Below are positions 26,539 through 33,886 of a stretch of 64,000 nt of DNA, in pieces. Every line of letters begins with the position of its first letter. Position 1 is the stretch's first letter. The stretch lies in NCBI RefSeq assembly GCF_024539815.1, contig NZ_JAHHIU010000078.1, forward strand, positions 124,001 to 188,000, written 5' to 3'. Source of the DNA: Streptomyces hayashii (GTDB taxonomy: Bacteria; Actinomycetota; Actinomycetes; Streptomycetales; Streptomycetaceae). The notes beneath the pieces were generated by a model. It saw only the letters and a list, made by a program, of their open reading frames with translations. It was not told the origin of the DNA and made no database searches. Position numbers and translations under genes: made by a program.

Positions 26539-26839
26539 ACTCACCGTGCCCGACGAGCTGTTCGACGCCGATTTCTTCGCCTCCGACGAGCACAGGCTGG
26601 CCGACCGCTTCGACTGGATCATCCAGGACGGCCAGATCGTCCACGCTCCCGTCGTGGGCTGGACCTGGGCGTGCCCCAAGTGCGGCGAGTCCGGAACCCT
26701 GCCGGAGGACCCTGTTGCTCTCTTCCACAGTGCCTCTCCACACGGGAAACAGCAGGCAGCTGACCCGTTCGACACCCTCGTGCCGCTCCTGGTCTCCGTC
26801 GTGCGCGAGTTCCCTGGCTCTGCTCCGGGAGCCGACTGA
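26531..26839 (+). CDS. Zinc-ribbon-type hypothetical protein, 102 aa
   Basis: Acidic N-terminus, then WTWACPKCGESG at about residue 45, one half of a zinc knuckle with no second CxxC, and a helical C-terminus. ATG 26531 follows GAGGAG and overlaps the previous stop. Unknown function. Confidence 0.55.
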   Translation: MPELTVPDELFDADFFASDEHRLADRFDWIIQDGQIVHAPVVGWTWACPKCGESGTLPEDPVALFHSASPHGKQQAADPFDTLVPLLVSVVREFPGSAPGAD

Positions 26840-27073
26840 AGCACCAGCCTCGATACGGAGGGACACCAGCCATGAACGCACTCACGACCACCGGGACGCC
26901 GTACACGGCCTGAGCTGCGCGCAGAAACCCCGCCCCGCCGCACCGGGCTCGTCCCTTCTCGACCGCGGGAGCAGGGTCCGCTTCAACTCCGGCCGATCAA
27001 CCACGTTCACCGAGATCCCTCAACTGCCCGGTCTCTCCGTCGAACGCATCAATGACAGCGTGGAGGAACCGTG

Positions 27074-27706
27074 ATGGAGGAACAGAGGAGGCAGGAATTG
27101 CTGGACAGCCTGCCGGACGACCCGGTCAACGCCGAGCGGCCCCCGGAGTCCCTCCAGCAGAAGGCAGACCGGATCGCCTCTGTCACCGGCCATCCCACCG
27201 AGGACGACATCACCCTGCCATCCCAAATGGAGCGCCTGGCCGACCAGCTGGCCCGTCAGTACGACTACCGGCCCCTGGCCGAGCTCGAGCAGGAAGACCC
27301 CGAACGCGCCCAGGAACACCGGGACGCGGCCGCGCACCTGGCGCCGTGGATCCAGGAGTGCCCCCGCGAGGAACGCCGTGCCGCCTTTGGCCGCGGCTTC
27401 GACAAGGGCAAGGAACGCCAGAAGCTGCGCACTGCCGGCGACGTACGCCGTCTCAAGGATGAGGTGGCCGAACTACGGCAGGACCGTGACCCGGACGGAC
27501 TGCGGGCTCGTATCCGGGACCTGGAGTACGCGCTGGATGGCTGGGACCGCCTCATGACCGGCCGGGTTATCCTGCGGCCGGACGCGCCAACGGACTGGAA
27601 GACGCAGGCCGCGGAGTATCTGGCCAAGTTGACCGCGGTACAGCGGGAACTTGCCGTGCTGAAGGGCGTGCAGCCATCCAACGCCACCCGGAGCAGCTCG
27701 TCGTGA
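27074..27706 (+). CDS. hypothetical coiled-coil protein, 210 aa
   Basis: Charged and helical throughout, with likely coiled coils at about 135-165 (DVRRLKDEVAELRQDRDPDG) and at the end. GTG 27071 and ATG 27074 are both possible; GGAGG at 27062 fits either. No known domain. Between 26840 and 27073 only a 13-codon ORF with a good ribosome site (ATG 26872) is visible, perhaps a truncated gene. Confidence 0.55.
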   Translation: MEEQRRQELLDSLPDDPVNAERPPESLQQKADRIASVTGHPTEDDITLPSQMERLADQLARQYDYRPLAELEQEDPERAQEHRDAAAHLAPWIQECPREERRAAFGRGFDKGKERQKLRTAGDVRRLKDEVAELRQDRDPDGLRARIRDLEYALDGWDRLMTGRVILRPDAPTDWKTQAAEYLAKLTAVQRELAVLKGVQPSNATRSSSS

Positions 27707-27793
27707 CCGAAGGCGCCTTGTGAGCCGGCGGTGCGCGGCTGGCCCCCGTGGGGCAGTGTCGGCGCACCCCACCCAGTGAGAGGGAACTCGAGC

Positions 27794-28219
27794 ATGCCCA
27801 ACGCTGAACTCGCTGCCCGTATCCGGACCGCAATCGTCACTCGTCCCCGCCACTACGACACGGCCGTTTGGCTCCGCTGAACCAGCCTGCTCCGCCCGGA
27901 CACCCCGCTCGGCAGCACCGGCCCCTGTCCAGGACGACCCTGTGCGTCGCCGGATACGCCCCACTTAACCGGCCACGCCCTCGAAGTCGTCCACGGTCCG
28001 TCCGACTCCCACGGCAGCCGCGCCACCCACACCGTCGCCCACAAGCCCGGCAGCCATGCCCTGCCAGTCCGGGGCGTCGCCAAGGGGGAACGGCACCTGA
28101 CCGGCAACGACGTCGGACGGCTCTTCGCCTCCTGCACCGCGGCAAGCACCGTGCTTGCCGCGCTCGGCCAACTCGCGGGTGGTGCACGCCGAATCGACTG
28201 GGCGGCGATCCAGCAGTAG
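27794..28219 (+). pseudogene. Broken gene of a small phage/plasmid-type protein
   Basis: It starts at ATG 27794 after GAGAGGGAA, reads AELAARIRTAIVTRPRHYDT and stops after 28 codons. A second frame holds TTLCVAGYA (27938-27964), and a third (27961-28219) holds HLTGHALEVVHGPSDSHGSR ... LTGNDVGRLFASCTAAS ... up to TAG. Together they look like one protein with a CVAGYA core, common in Streptomyces and phage hypothetical proteins, broken by at least two frameshifts. Confidence 0.5.
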
Positions 28220-28261
28220 CCGCCCGTCACGCCCGAGCCGGGACGGCGCGTCTTCGGGTTC

Positions 28262-28768
28262 GTGCGCAGCAATCACCCGGACACCGACTGGGCCTCGACC
28301 GCGCTCTGTGAGACCACCTTCCTCTTCTGGACCCCCTTCCAGACCGACGCTTCCCTGGCCGTCGGTGCCGTGCTCCCGGCAGGGAGCGAGCCGTACGTCC
28401 CGGCGCCGGGCACGGAGTACCCGTTCAGCGTGTCCGACATCGTCCGCACCACCGCCCACCTTCTCGGAGGCAGATGGAGCGCCCAGTCCGACAGTTGGGG
28501 CACGACCGGCAGGCTCTCTGGCCCGCGCGCGGCGAAGTTCACGTTCCTCGTGGACGAGGAAGGCGACCTGGTCATCGAGTTCTGGGGCTCCACCGACGAC
28601 TTCTTCGAGGATACGGAGCTGCCGAAGCGGGTGCTCGACTGCGACGCGGGGGTCTACCTCGAAGGGACCTGTGCCTCTGACGGACTGGAAGCGCTCGCCG
28701 AGCTGGCCGCCGCTTCCATCCGCGCCGTCACCGGCAACGATACGCAACCTGCCCGCACAGCGCCGTAA
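28262..28768 (+). CDS. hypothetical protein, 168 aa
   Basis: Unrecognised, soluble, acidic; protein-like throughout (TTAHLLGGRWSAQSDSWGTT; FTFLVDEEGDLVIEFWGSTD). GTG 28262 has no clear ribosome site; it begins 42 nt after the broken gene and may have been coupled to it. Confidence 0.5.
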   Translation: MRSNHPDTDWASTALCETTFLFWTPFQTDASLAVGAVLPAGSEPYVPAPGTEYPFSVSDIVRTTAHLLGGRWSAQSDSWGTTGRLSGPRAAKFTFLVDEEGDLVIEFWGSTDDFFEDTELPKRVLDCDAGVYLEGTCASDGLEALAELAAASIRAVTGNDTQPARTAP

Positions 28769-28896
28769 GCCCGCGCCTCATCCGCACTCGCCCCCGCTCT
28801 CGGCTCCCGCCCCCGGGTGCTGCGTGTTGCGGGGCTTGCCCAGCCCACACGCAAGGTCGCACCTGCTCAACCCACTATGGACCTGAAGGAGACATC

Positions 28897-29247
28897 GTGA
28901 CCGTTACCGACCCTGCATCCTCCGCGGGCGCCTACCTGCTCAACGCCCTGCGGGCAGCGGGATGGACCGCCGTCGAGGACGGCGACACGGCCAGCGACTA
29001 CGTCGAGCTTCCCTTCGGCACCGGCGGGGGAGTCATCCAGGTGACCGCCAGCGGCGCCCACGAGAGCGAACTCGCGTACCCGCCCGCCGAGCACGCCGGA
29101 TGGCACGCCGTCTGCTACCCCGACGGCTACGCCGGTGACCTCCCCGGTGACGCCTTCTATCCCGCCGGGATTCCGGACCTTGCCGAGGACACCGCCCGCC
29201 TGATCACCGCGATCCGCATGGCGATCACCCGGCACACCACCCGCTGA
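28897..29247 (+). CDS. hypothetical protein, 116 aa
   Basis: GTG 28897 has AAGGAG 7 nt upstream. The protein is acidic (LLNALRAAGWTAVEDGDTAS, then AGIPDLAEDTARLITAIRMA) and resembles small immunity-like or plasmid proteins only in size and charge. Last gene of the accessory block. Confidence 0.55.
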   Translation: MTVTDPASSAGAYLLNALRAAGWTAVEDGDTASDYVELPFGTGGGVIQVTASGAHESELAYPPAEHAGWHAVCYPDGYAGDLPGDAFYPAGIPDLAEDTARLITAIRMAITRHTTR

Positions 29248-29358
29248 CCCGCACACGCGTCATCACCGCATCCGATGGCCCTGTGGCGCTCACCGGCATC
29301 GTCTGCCTGCAAGTCGACGAGGGGAACTTCTGAAGTCACGACCGTCCATCCACCAGGG

Positions 29359-29399
29359 CCCGCGCCCCGGCTCCGCACCACGCGGCACTGGGGCGCGGG
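29359..29399 (+). terminator. Terminator closing the accessory block
   Basis: CCCGCGCCCC and GGGGCGCGGG, ten pairs, followed by TCTCTTCTTTCTCC. Confidence 0.75.
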
Positions 29400-29447
29400 T
29401 CTCTTCTTTCTCCTAACCGCACCACCTCTCAACGGCGGAGTGATCGA

Positions 29448-29470
29448 CCATTCAATGCCCTTATTGACTC
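29448..29470 (+). promoter_or_regulatory. Recurrent element box upstream of the antitoxin-like gene
   Basis: CCATTCAATGCCCTTATTGA, 60-82 nt upstream of ATG 29530; nearly identical to the box at 48984-49005 on the other strand. TTGACTC inside it could also act as a -35. Confidence 0.55.
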
Positions 29471-29529
29471 GGCAACACGGTCGTATGCGAGTCGATGACA
29501 AGTTATTCCCGACTGATTAGGCTGAAGCT

Positions 29530-29937
29530 ATGACTCACAACAGCAACGCTCACGACAACGGCACTCCCGACGCTGAGCTCCCGAAGTTCTCCGTCAATGT
29601 CGTCCCGACCGACCAGCTCAGGCGCGAGGACCTCGCCACGATGCTGAACCTCTATCGCCGCGGCGAGATCACGCCGCTGATCTTCGGGGACGGCAACAAG
29701 CCCGAGGCCGCGATCATCCCCTTCGCCGCGTTCGTGCGCCTCATGAAGTACGACCACGCGGCCCACGTCCACGCTGAGGCTGCTTTCCAGGCCGAGCTCT
29801 CCCGTCGCATCCAGGAGTCTGACGCTTCCGGCGAGGCGAGCATGACCATCGAAGAGCTCGCCGAGAGCCTTGGCTCGCTCGGTCAGCAGTGGGCGGATGA
29901 GCATCGTGCTGCCCAGCAGGAGAAGCGTGATGAGTGA
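29530..29937 (+). CDS. Phd/YefM-like antitoxin candidate
   Basis: 135 aa. The central part LYRRGEITPLIFGDGNKPEA followed by AAIIPFAAFVRLMKYD resembles the Phd/YefM fold, in which a fixed helix-strand unit binds the promoter and a C-terminal tail blocks the toxin. The C-terminus is acidic and helical. It is followed with a 4-8 nt overlap by a toxin-like gene, the usual antitoxin-first order. A recurrent element box lies upstream. The call is moderate; gene order supports it. Confidence 0.6.
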   Translation: MTHNSNAHDNGTPDAELPKFSVNVVPTDQLRREDLATMLNLYRRGEITPLIFGDGNKPEAAIIPFAAFVRLMKYDHAAHVHAEAAFQAELSRRIQESDASGEASMTIEELAESLGSLGQQWADEHRAAQQEKRDE

Positions 29938-30442
29938 GCGTCGGTCTCCCGTCCGCCTTCTGCCGACGACCGGTCTCAAGCAGGACCTCCAGACGCTCCA
30001 CGACGCCGCGGTGATGCACCCTCATGGACCGGAGGACCGGCTCCTGCGCGTGGCTCTCAACCAGCTGGGCCGGATCCAGCAGGGCGCGCCGAGCACGCAC
30101 CCGCTGGAGTACATGCCCAGTTATCCCGACCTCTCTGATTGCGAGACCACGTACGTCGGCGCGGATCCGAATGCGAAGCCCTCGCACCGGATCGTCTGGC
30201 GGGAGCGCGCGCCCCAGCGCCCGGGTGACCCCGTCGCCCGCGAGATCATCGCCCTGGGTGAACGCGCGAACGGGCAGGCCTACTACATGGCCGGCCAGCG
30301 CCTCGGTCGCCCCGTGGGCTTCACTCTCGCCGAGCTGGCTGCGCAGCGCGAGCCGATCGCGAGTCCCTCACGACCCCGACAGCGCTCGATCAGCAGCTTC
30401 GGCACGCCATCCGCGGATGAGCCTGACCTCCAGTTCGAGTGA
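29930..30442 (+). CDS. RelE/ParE-like toxin candidate
   Basis: 170 aa from ATG 29930, overlapping the antitoxin stop. Residues about 60-130 resemble the RelE/ParE core: YVGADPNAKPSHRIVWRERA, then AREIIALGERANGQAYYMAG, i.e. the RIVW strand and the IALGxR strand before a YxxAxxRLGR end. An extra N-terminal segment (about 50 aa) and a Ser/Arg tail are not typical. It would maintain the element in daughter cells if active as a toxin. Confidence 0.5.
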   Translation: MSERRSPVRLLPTTGLKQDLQTLHDAAVMHPHGPEDRLLRVALNQLGRIQQGAPSTHPLEYMPSYPDLSDCETTYVGADPNAKPSHRIVWRERAPQRPGDPVAREIIALGERANGQAYYMAGQRLGRPVGFTLAELAAQREPIASPSRPRQRSISSFGTPSADEPDLQFE

Positions 30443-30531
30443 CCTGTAATTCGCGACTCCTCTGACCATTGATGGTTTCTCATAGCAGGGAACTAATAGC
30501 TATTTGATAAGAGCGAGATGGTGTGGTGGCG

Positions 30532-30864
30532 ATGTACGACTACGAGCCAGTGACCCAGGCGGCAGCTCTGGATGCTGAACCCCAGTCCAGCACAACCGCG
30601 GGACGCCGCCGGTGGATCAGTCCTCGTTGCGCCCTCTTCGTACGGCGCGGCATCGGACTGGCGATCGCCCTCGGCATGGCCTACGGCATCTTCCACGTCA
30701 TCTTCCGCACTGAGGTGTTCGCCCCCGTGCTGGCCTACGTCGGACCCGTCAAGGACTTCATCGGCTGGGTGGTCGAGGACCCGGGGCGGGCCTGGATCGC
30801 GCTGGCGGCCCTCGTCATCCCGCACATCGGGCTGTACTACCTGCTCTTCGAGGACCGGAAGTAG
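30532..30864 (+). CDS. Small two-helix membrane protein, 110 aa
   Basis: Unrecognised. After about 30 cytoplasmic residues there are membrane helices at about 40-60 (GLAIALGMAYGIFHVIF) and 85-108 (AWIALAALVIPHIGLYYLLF). GTG 30523 is an alternative start. The AT-rich upstream region (30480-30515) probably holds the promoter. It overlaps the next membrane gene by one base. A role in the transfer channel or in exclusion is possible but unsupported. Confidence 0.6.
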   Translation: MYDYEPVTQAAALDAEPQSSTTAGRRRWISPRCALFVRRGIGLAIALGMAYGIFHVIFRTEVFAPVLAYVGPVKDFIGWVVEDPGRAWIALAALVIPHIGLYYLLFEDRK

Positions 30865-31130
30865 TGCGGGGCGTCATGTTCAGAACCATGTTCAAGAGTG
30901 CTCGTGCCATCATCGCTCTCGGTCTGATCGGCGGCGCCAGTCTGGCGGTCATCGGCGGATGGGTCACCGGCTTCTTCGCCTCGATCGCGAGCACCGTCGC
31001 CGGCCTGTGGAACGACTTCATGGGCTGGATCAATTCGCCGCTGGGGTGGGAGCACTTCCTCGCCGGGGCTGGCGTGCTCATCGTCCCGGTCATCGTGCTC
31101 GTGCTGATCTTTGCCATCGCCGACGGCTGA
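30864..31130 (+). CDS. Small two-helix membrane protein, 88 aa
   Basis: Unrecognised. Helices at about 14-40 (AIIALGLIGGASLAVIGGWV) and 63-86 (GAGVLIVPVIVLVLIFAIAD), with a short loop. It starts at GTG 30864 over the previous TAG, or at ATG 30876. With the gene before it, it forms a two-gene membrane operon ended by a 19-bp hairpin. Confidence 0.6.
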   Translation: MRGVMFRTMFKSARAIIALGLIGGASLAVIGGWVTGFFASIASTVAGLWNDFMGWINSPLGWEHFLAGAGVLIVPVIVLVLIFAIADG

Positions 31131-31158
31131 GCGTCGCAACTGGGCTCGTCCCGCCATA

Positions 31159-31200
31159 AAGAGAACCCCCGTGATGCCTGTGCATCACGGGGGTTCTCTT
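31159..31200. terminator. Perfect 19-bp bidirectional terminator
   Basis: Arms 31159-31177 and 31182-31200 pair perfectly over a 4-nt loop, with T-rich ends on both strands. It separates the plus-strand membrane genes from the convergent HU-like gene. Confidence 0.9.
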
Positions 31201-31221
31201 TTTCTGCTGGCTCCTCGTTGC

Positions 31222-31605
31222 CTACGACGCGGCCCGTAGCTCACGATCCTCAATGACGTTCTCGAACTCGTCGGCATCCTCGATCATCCCGTTGGTCTCC
31301 GGTGAGATCTCGTCCTCATCGCCGCCGAGCCGGCGGTTGAAGCTGCTCGACGCGGAGAACTTCAGCACCACGTAGTCGTCGACGTTGCTCTTGCCGAAGC
31401 GCACCTTGTGGCCCTTGTGGTCCTGTCGGTAGAAGCGGCCGAAGCTCGTGAGCACGACCGTCTCTCCGCAGCTGACCGCGCCCGTGAGTTCGCCGAGCAG
31501 CGACTCGTACACCTTGTTCACCACCCGGATCGGCAACCCGCTGCGAGTCGCGACCCGAGAGATGAACTCGCGCTTACTGACACGCGGATTCGTCGTCGTC
31601 TCCAT
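31222..31605 (-). CDS. HU/IHF-family DNA-binding protein
   Basis: 127 aa. Residues about 9-95 match the HU fold: VSKREFISRVATRSGLPIRV, then LTSFGRFYRQDHKGHKVRFG, with the GxGxF signature as SFGRF. The beta-arm is shortened and lacks the RNPxT motif. An acidic tail of about 30 residues follows. HU-like proteins bend DNA and could shape the element's promoters or oriT. Start ATG 31605 (the frame is open upstream but unlike protein). Own promoter region at 31645-31690 with TAGACT and the recurrent box. Confidence 0.8.
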   Translation of the reverse strand: METTTNPRVSKREFISRVATRSGLPIRVVNKVYESLLGELTGAVSCGETVVLTSFGRFYRQDHKGHKVRFGKSNVDDYVVLKFSASSSFNRRLGGDEDEISPETNGMIEDADEFENVIEDRELRAAS

Positions 31606-31658
31606 ACCCACACCCTGTCCTGTCGCCCTTCGTGACGCGGTTTCGCTGAGAAACCAGT

Positions 31659-31686
31659 CTATCGAAGATAGTAACGAGTCGAGAAG
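31659..31686 (-). promoter_or_regulatory. Recurrent element box upstream of the HU-like gene
   Basis: On the minus strand CTTCTCGACTCGTTACTATC followed by TTCGATAGACT. CTCGAC and TAGACT are 16 nt apart, a reasonable -35/-10 pair. The box resembles CCCTTTCGACTCG at 56612. Confidence 0.5.
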
Positions 31687-31738
31687 GAGAGGCGGGCTTA
31701 TGGAGTGCCACTCGCTACGCTTGTCTTGGCCCATTCGG

Positions 31739-32104
31739 CTAGAGCTCCAGATCCGGCTCGATCTCCTCCCGGTCGTCCTTGGGCTCGTAGTCGACCGACT
31801 CGATGATGTTCCGCGTGTTCGGATCGCGGCGCTGGTTCACGACCCTGTCGTGGGACTCCTCGAACCGCTGCTGCGCCGCCACGCGGTGGGCAGCATCGAG
31901 CTTCGCGCCGATGTTGCGCTCCCCGAACTCCATCATCGAGCCCAGCGCCGACTTCGTGCCCTGCTTGATCGCGTTGACGTTCGGCTTGTTCTGCGCCCGC
32001 TGCTGCTCCCATCGGCTCCGGTCCTCCGGCGTGACGTAGCCGAACATCCGCGCAAAACGTGAGCCGAACCTGACCTGCTGTCCCTCATTCTGTTCCTGGC
32101 TCAT
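31739..32104 (-). CDS. hypothetical protein, 121 aa, third gene of the RNA polymerase operon
   Basis: Unrecognised. Charged and helical (FGSRFARMFGYVTPEDRSRW; AAHRVAAQQRFEESHDRVVN), acidic at the end, no membrane segment. ATG 32104 follows GGAGGAAGG. It lies 41 nt after the 579-aa gene and is probably transcribed with it and the polymerase, so it is a candidate accessory factor. Confidence 0.65.
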   Translation of the reverse strand: MSQEQNEGQQVRFGSRFARMFGYVTPEDRSRWEQQRAQNKPNVNAIKQGTKSALGSMMEFGERNIGAKLDAAHRVAAQQRFEESHDRVVNQRRDPNTRNIIESVDYEPKDDREEIEPDLEL

Positions 32105-32145
32105 GGTCCTTCCTCCTGCTCCTTGTTCGTGTTCTCGGATCGCCC

Positions 32146-33885
32146 TCAGGCTGGCTGGTAGTCCTCGGAATCGGCCTCAGCGTTCGGGCTCTCGTTCTGC
32201 GGGCCGGCCTCCTGCTCGGACGACGGACCCGTAGGGCGCGACCGCGGTTTGAGCCGCTGCTCCTCGAAGAAGGCACCCGGGTCGTCGACCGCCGTCTGCA
32301 GCGTCTGCTGCCAGTTCTCCCCGAGGCTCCGCTTCAGCTCGGCCTCAAGCTCCGGGTACTTCTCGTTCACCGCCTCCATCGCGTCGACGTAAGCGTTGGA
32401 GTAGACCCGCTGCTGCTCCTCGGGCGGCAGGCCGTCGATGTCCATGCTCGCGATCATCACCTCGGACTGGTCCAGGCGGTGCTGGAGCGTGTCGGGCAGT
32501 CCGCTGTTGTCCAGGCCCTGCTTCTGCGCCGCGAAGCCGACCAGGTAGCCGAGCATGTTGCCCCCGTAGCCCTCTTGGTCGCCGCGGCCCAGCGCGTCGA
32601 GCAGCGAGGTCTTCATCGTCTCGGCGAGCTGGACCTGGTGGGCGTCCGCATCCATGGGCCGGCGCAGCGTGAACATCCCGTCCTCGGGCAGACGCTGACC
32701 CAGCTGGTCGTCGAACTCCCCGCTCCAGACCGTGCGGACCCGGTCGGAGCCTGCGATCCGCTCCTCGTGCGCGGGAGCCTTGACGATCCGGCCGTGGGCC
32801 ACGCCGTTGAACATCGTGCGCAGCTCGGGCTCGTACTCCATCCGCTCGCCGATGATCATTCGCGCGCGCTGGACGACCTCCTGGCGCTCCAGGCCGTCTT
32901 CGCGCATCTGCTCGTGCAGCCGCTTGCGCATCGCCCGGTAGCTGTCGCGGATCAGGCCGGCGTCCGCGCCCGGCTCACGCATCTTCCAGAAGGCGTTCTC
33001 CATGAGCGCGACCTCGGTCATGGCTGCCGAGTCCGGGGTGAACATCTCCCGGTGGCCGCGCTCACGGTGCTGCATGGCGTCGAAGCGCTTGCGCCACTTC
33101 TTCGTCAGGTGGTCACGCGGATCGGTGCTGCCGATGAGGCGCTCGCGCCGGGCGTCGCTCGGCACGTCCTTGAAGATCCTCTGCCGGTGCGCGATGCCGC
33201 TCTCGGCAGAGGCGATCATGCCGCGGGTCCTGGTGTCGATGCGTTCCTGGATCTTGTCCTTGAGGGGCTGAAGGTAGCTGTCCATCTCCTTCTTGAAGTC
33301 CGGGGCGAGCATCCGCATCGTCATCACCATGCCGACGGCCTGGATGATCGAGTTGGCATTCACTCCGCGCGAGAGCGGCTTGAGACACGACTGCATCATC
33401 ATCTGCATGTAGACGTGGTGCATGACGCCGAGCTCCTGCGTCCGTTCCTCGTCGTTGAAGCCGGGCACCAGCAGCTTCGAGTCACGCAGCGAGGCCATGT
33501 ACTTCTCGCCGGCCAGCCGCGTCTCCGCCCGGAGCTTGAGCAGCTGCTCGCGCTGGTCCAGGCCCTCGGTCTCGTCCTCTGCCCGGTCGACGTCGATCCC
33601 GTGCACGCGCTCGCGGTCGGCCATTCGATCCTGTGTCTTCGCGCCGAAGAACCCGCGGGCGCGGTCCCGGAGCCGCTCGCGCCAGGCGCGCGAACCGTCT
33701 GCGTCCTCCGGTCCGGGCTCGTCGATCACCTCGGCGTCGATCGGCTCGTTCGAGCGCGAGTCCCAGTAGGCGTATGCGCTGCTCTGCGGCTCGTCGGCCT
33801 GCTGCCGGTCGTCGTCCACCGGAAGCTCCTTGGCCGCGCGCGGGCGGCCCGCAGGGCCCGTTCCCAGTTCCTTGTGCTGTGCCAT
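32146..33885 (-). CDS. hypothetical 579-aa protein coupled to the RNA polymerase
   Basis: Unrecognised. A disordered acidic N-terminus (about 100 aa), then a largely helical body with many Met and Arg residues (MHHVYMQMMMQSCLKPLSRG near 160-180; MVMTMRMLAPDFKKEMDSYL), and a charged, disordered C-terminus. No membrane segment, nucleotide-binding or sigma-factor motif is visible. The polymerase stop and this ATG are TGA-A-ATG, one base apart, implying translational coupling and perhaps a 1:1 complex. It is thus the best candidate for a polymerase partner such as a promoter-recognition or processivity factor, by inference from position only. Confidence 0.7.
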   Translation of the reverse strand: MAQHKELGTGPAGRPRAAKELPVDDDRQQADEPQSSAYAYWDSRSNEPIDAEVIDEPGPEDADGSRAWRERLRDRARGFFGAKTQDRMADRERVHGIDVDRAEDETEGLDQREQLLKLRAETRLAGEKYMASLRDSKLLVPGFNDEERTQELGVMHHVYMQMMMQSCLKPLSRGVNANSIIQAVGMVMTMRMLAPDFKKEMDSYLQPLKDKIQERIDTRTRGMIASAESGIAHRQRIFKDVPSDARRERLIGSTDPRDHLTKKWRKRFDAMQHRERGHREMFTPDSAAMTEVALMENAFWKMREPGADAGLIRDSYRAMRKRLHEQMREDGLERQEVVQRARMIIGERMEYEPELRTMFNGVAHGRIVKAPAHEERIAGSDRVRTVWSGEFDDQLGQRLPEDGMFTLRRPMDADAHQVQLAETMKTSLLDALGRGDQEGYGGNMLGYLVGFAAQKQGLDNSGLPDTLQHRLDQSEVMIASMDIDGLPPEEQQRVYSNAYVDAMEAVNEKYPELEAELKRSLGENWQQTLQTAVDDPGAFFEEQRLKPRSRPTGPSSEQEAGPQNESPNAEADSEDYQPA

Positions 33886-33886
33886 T

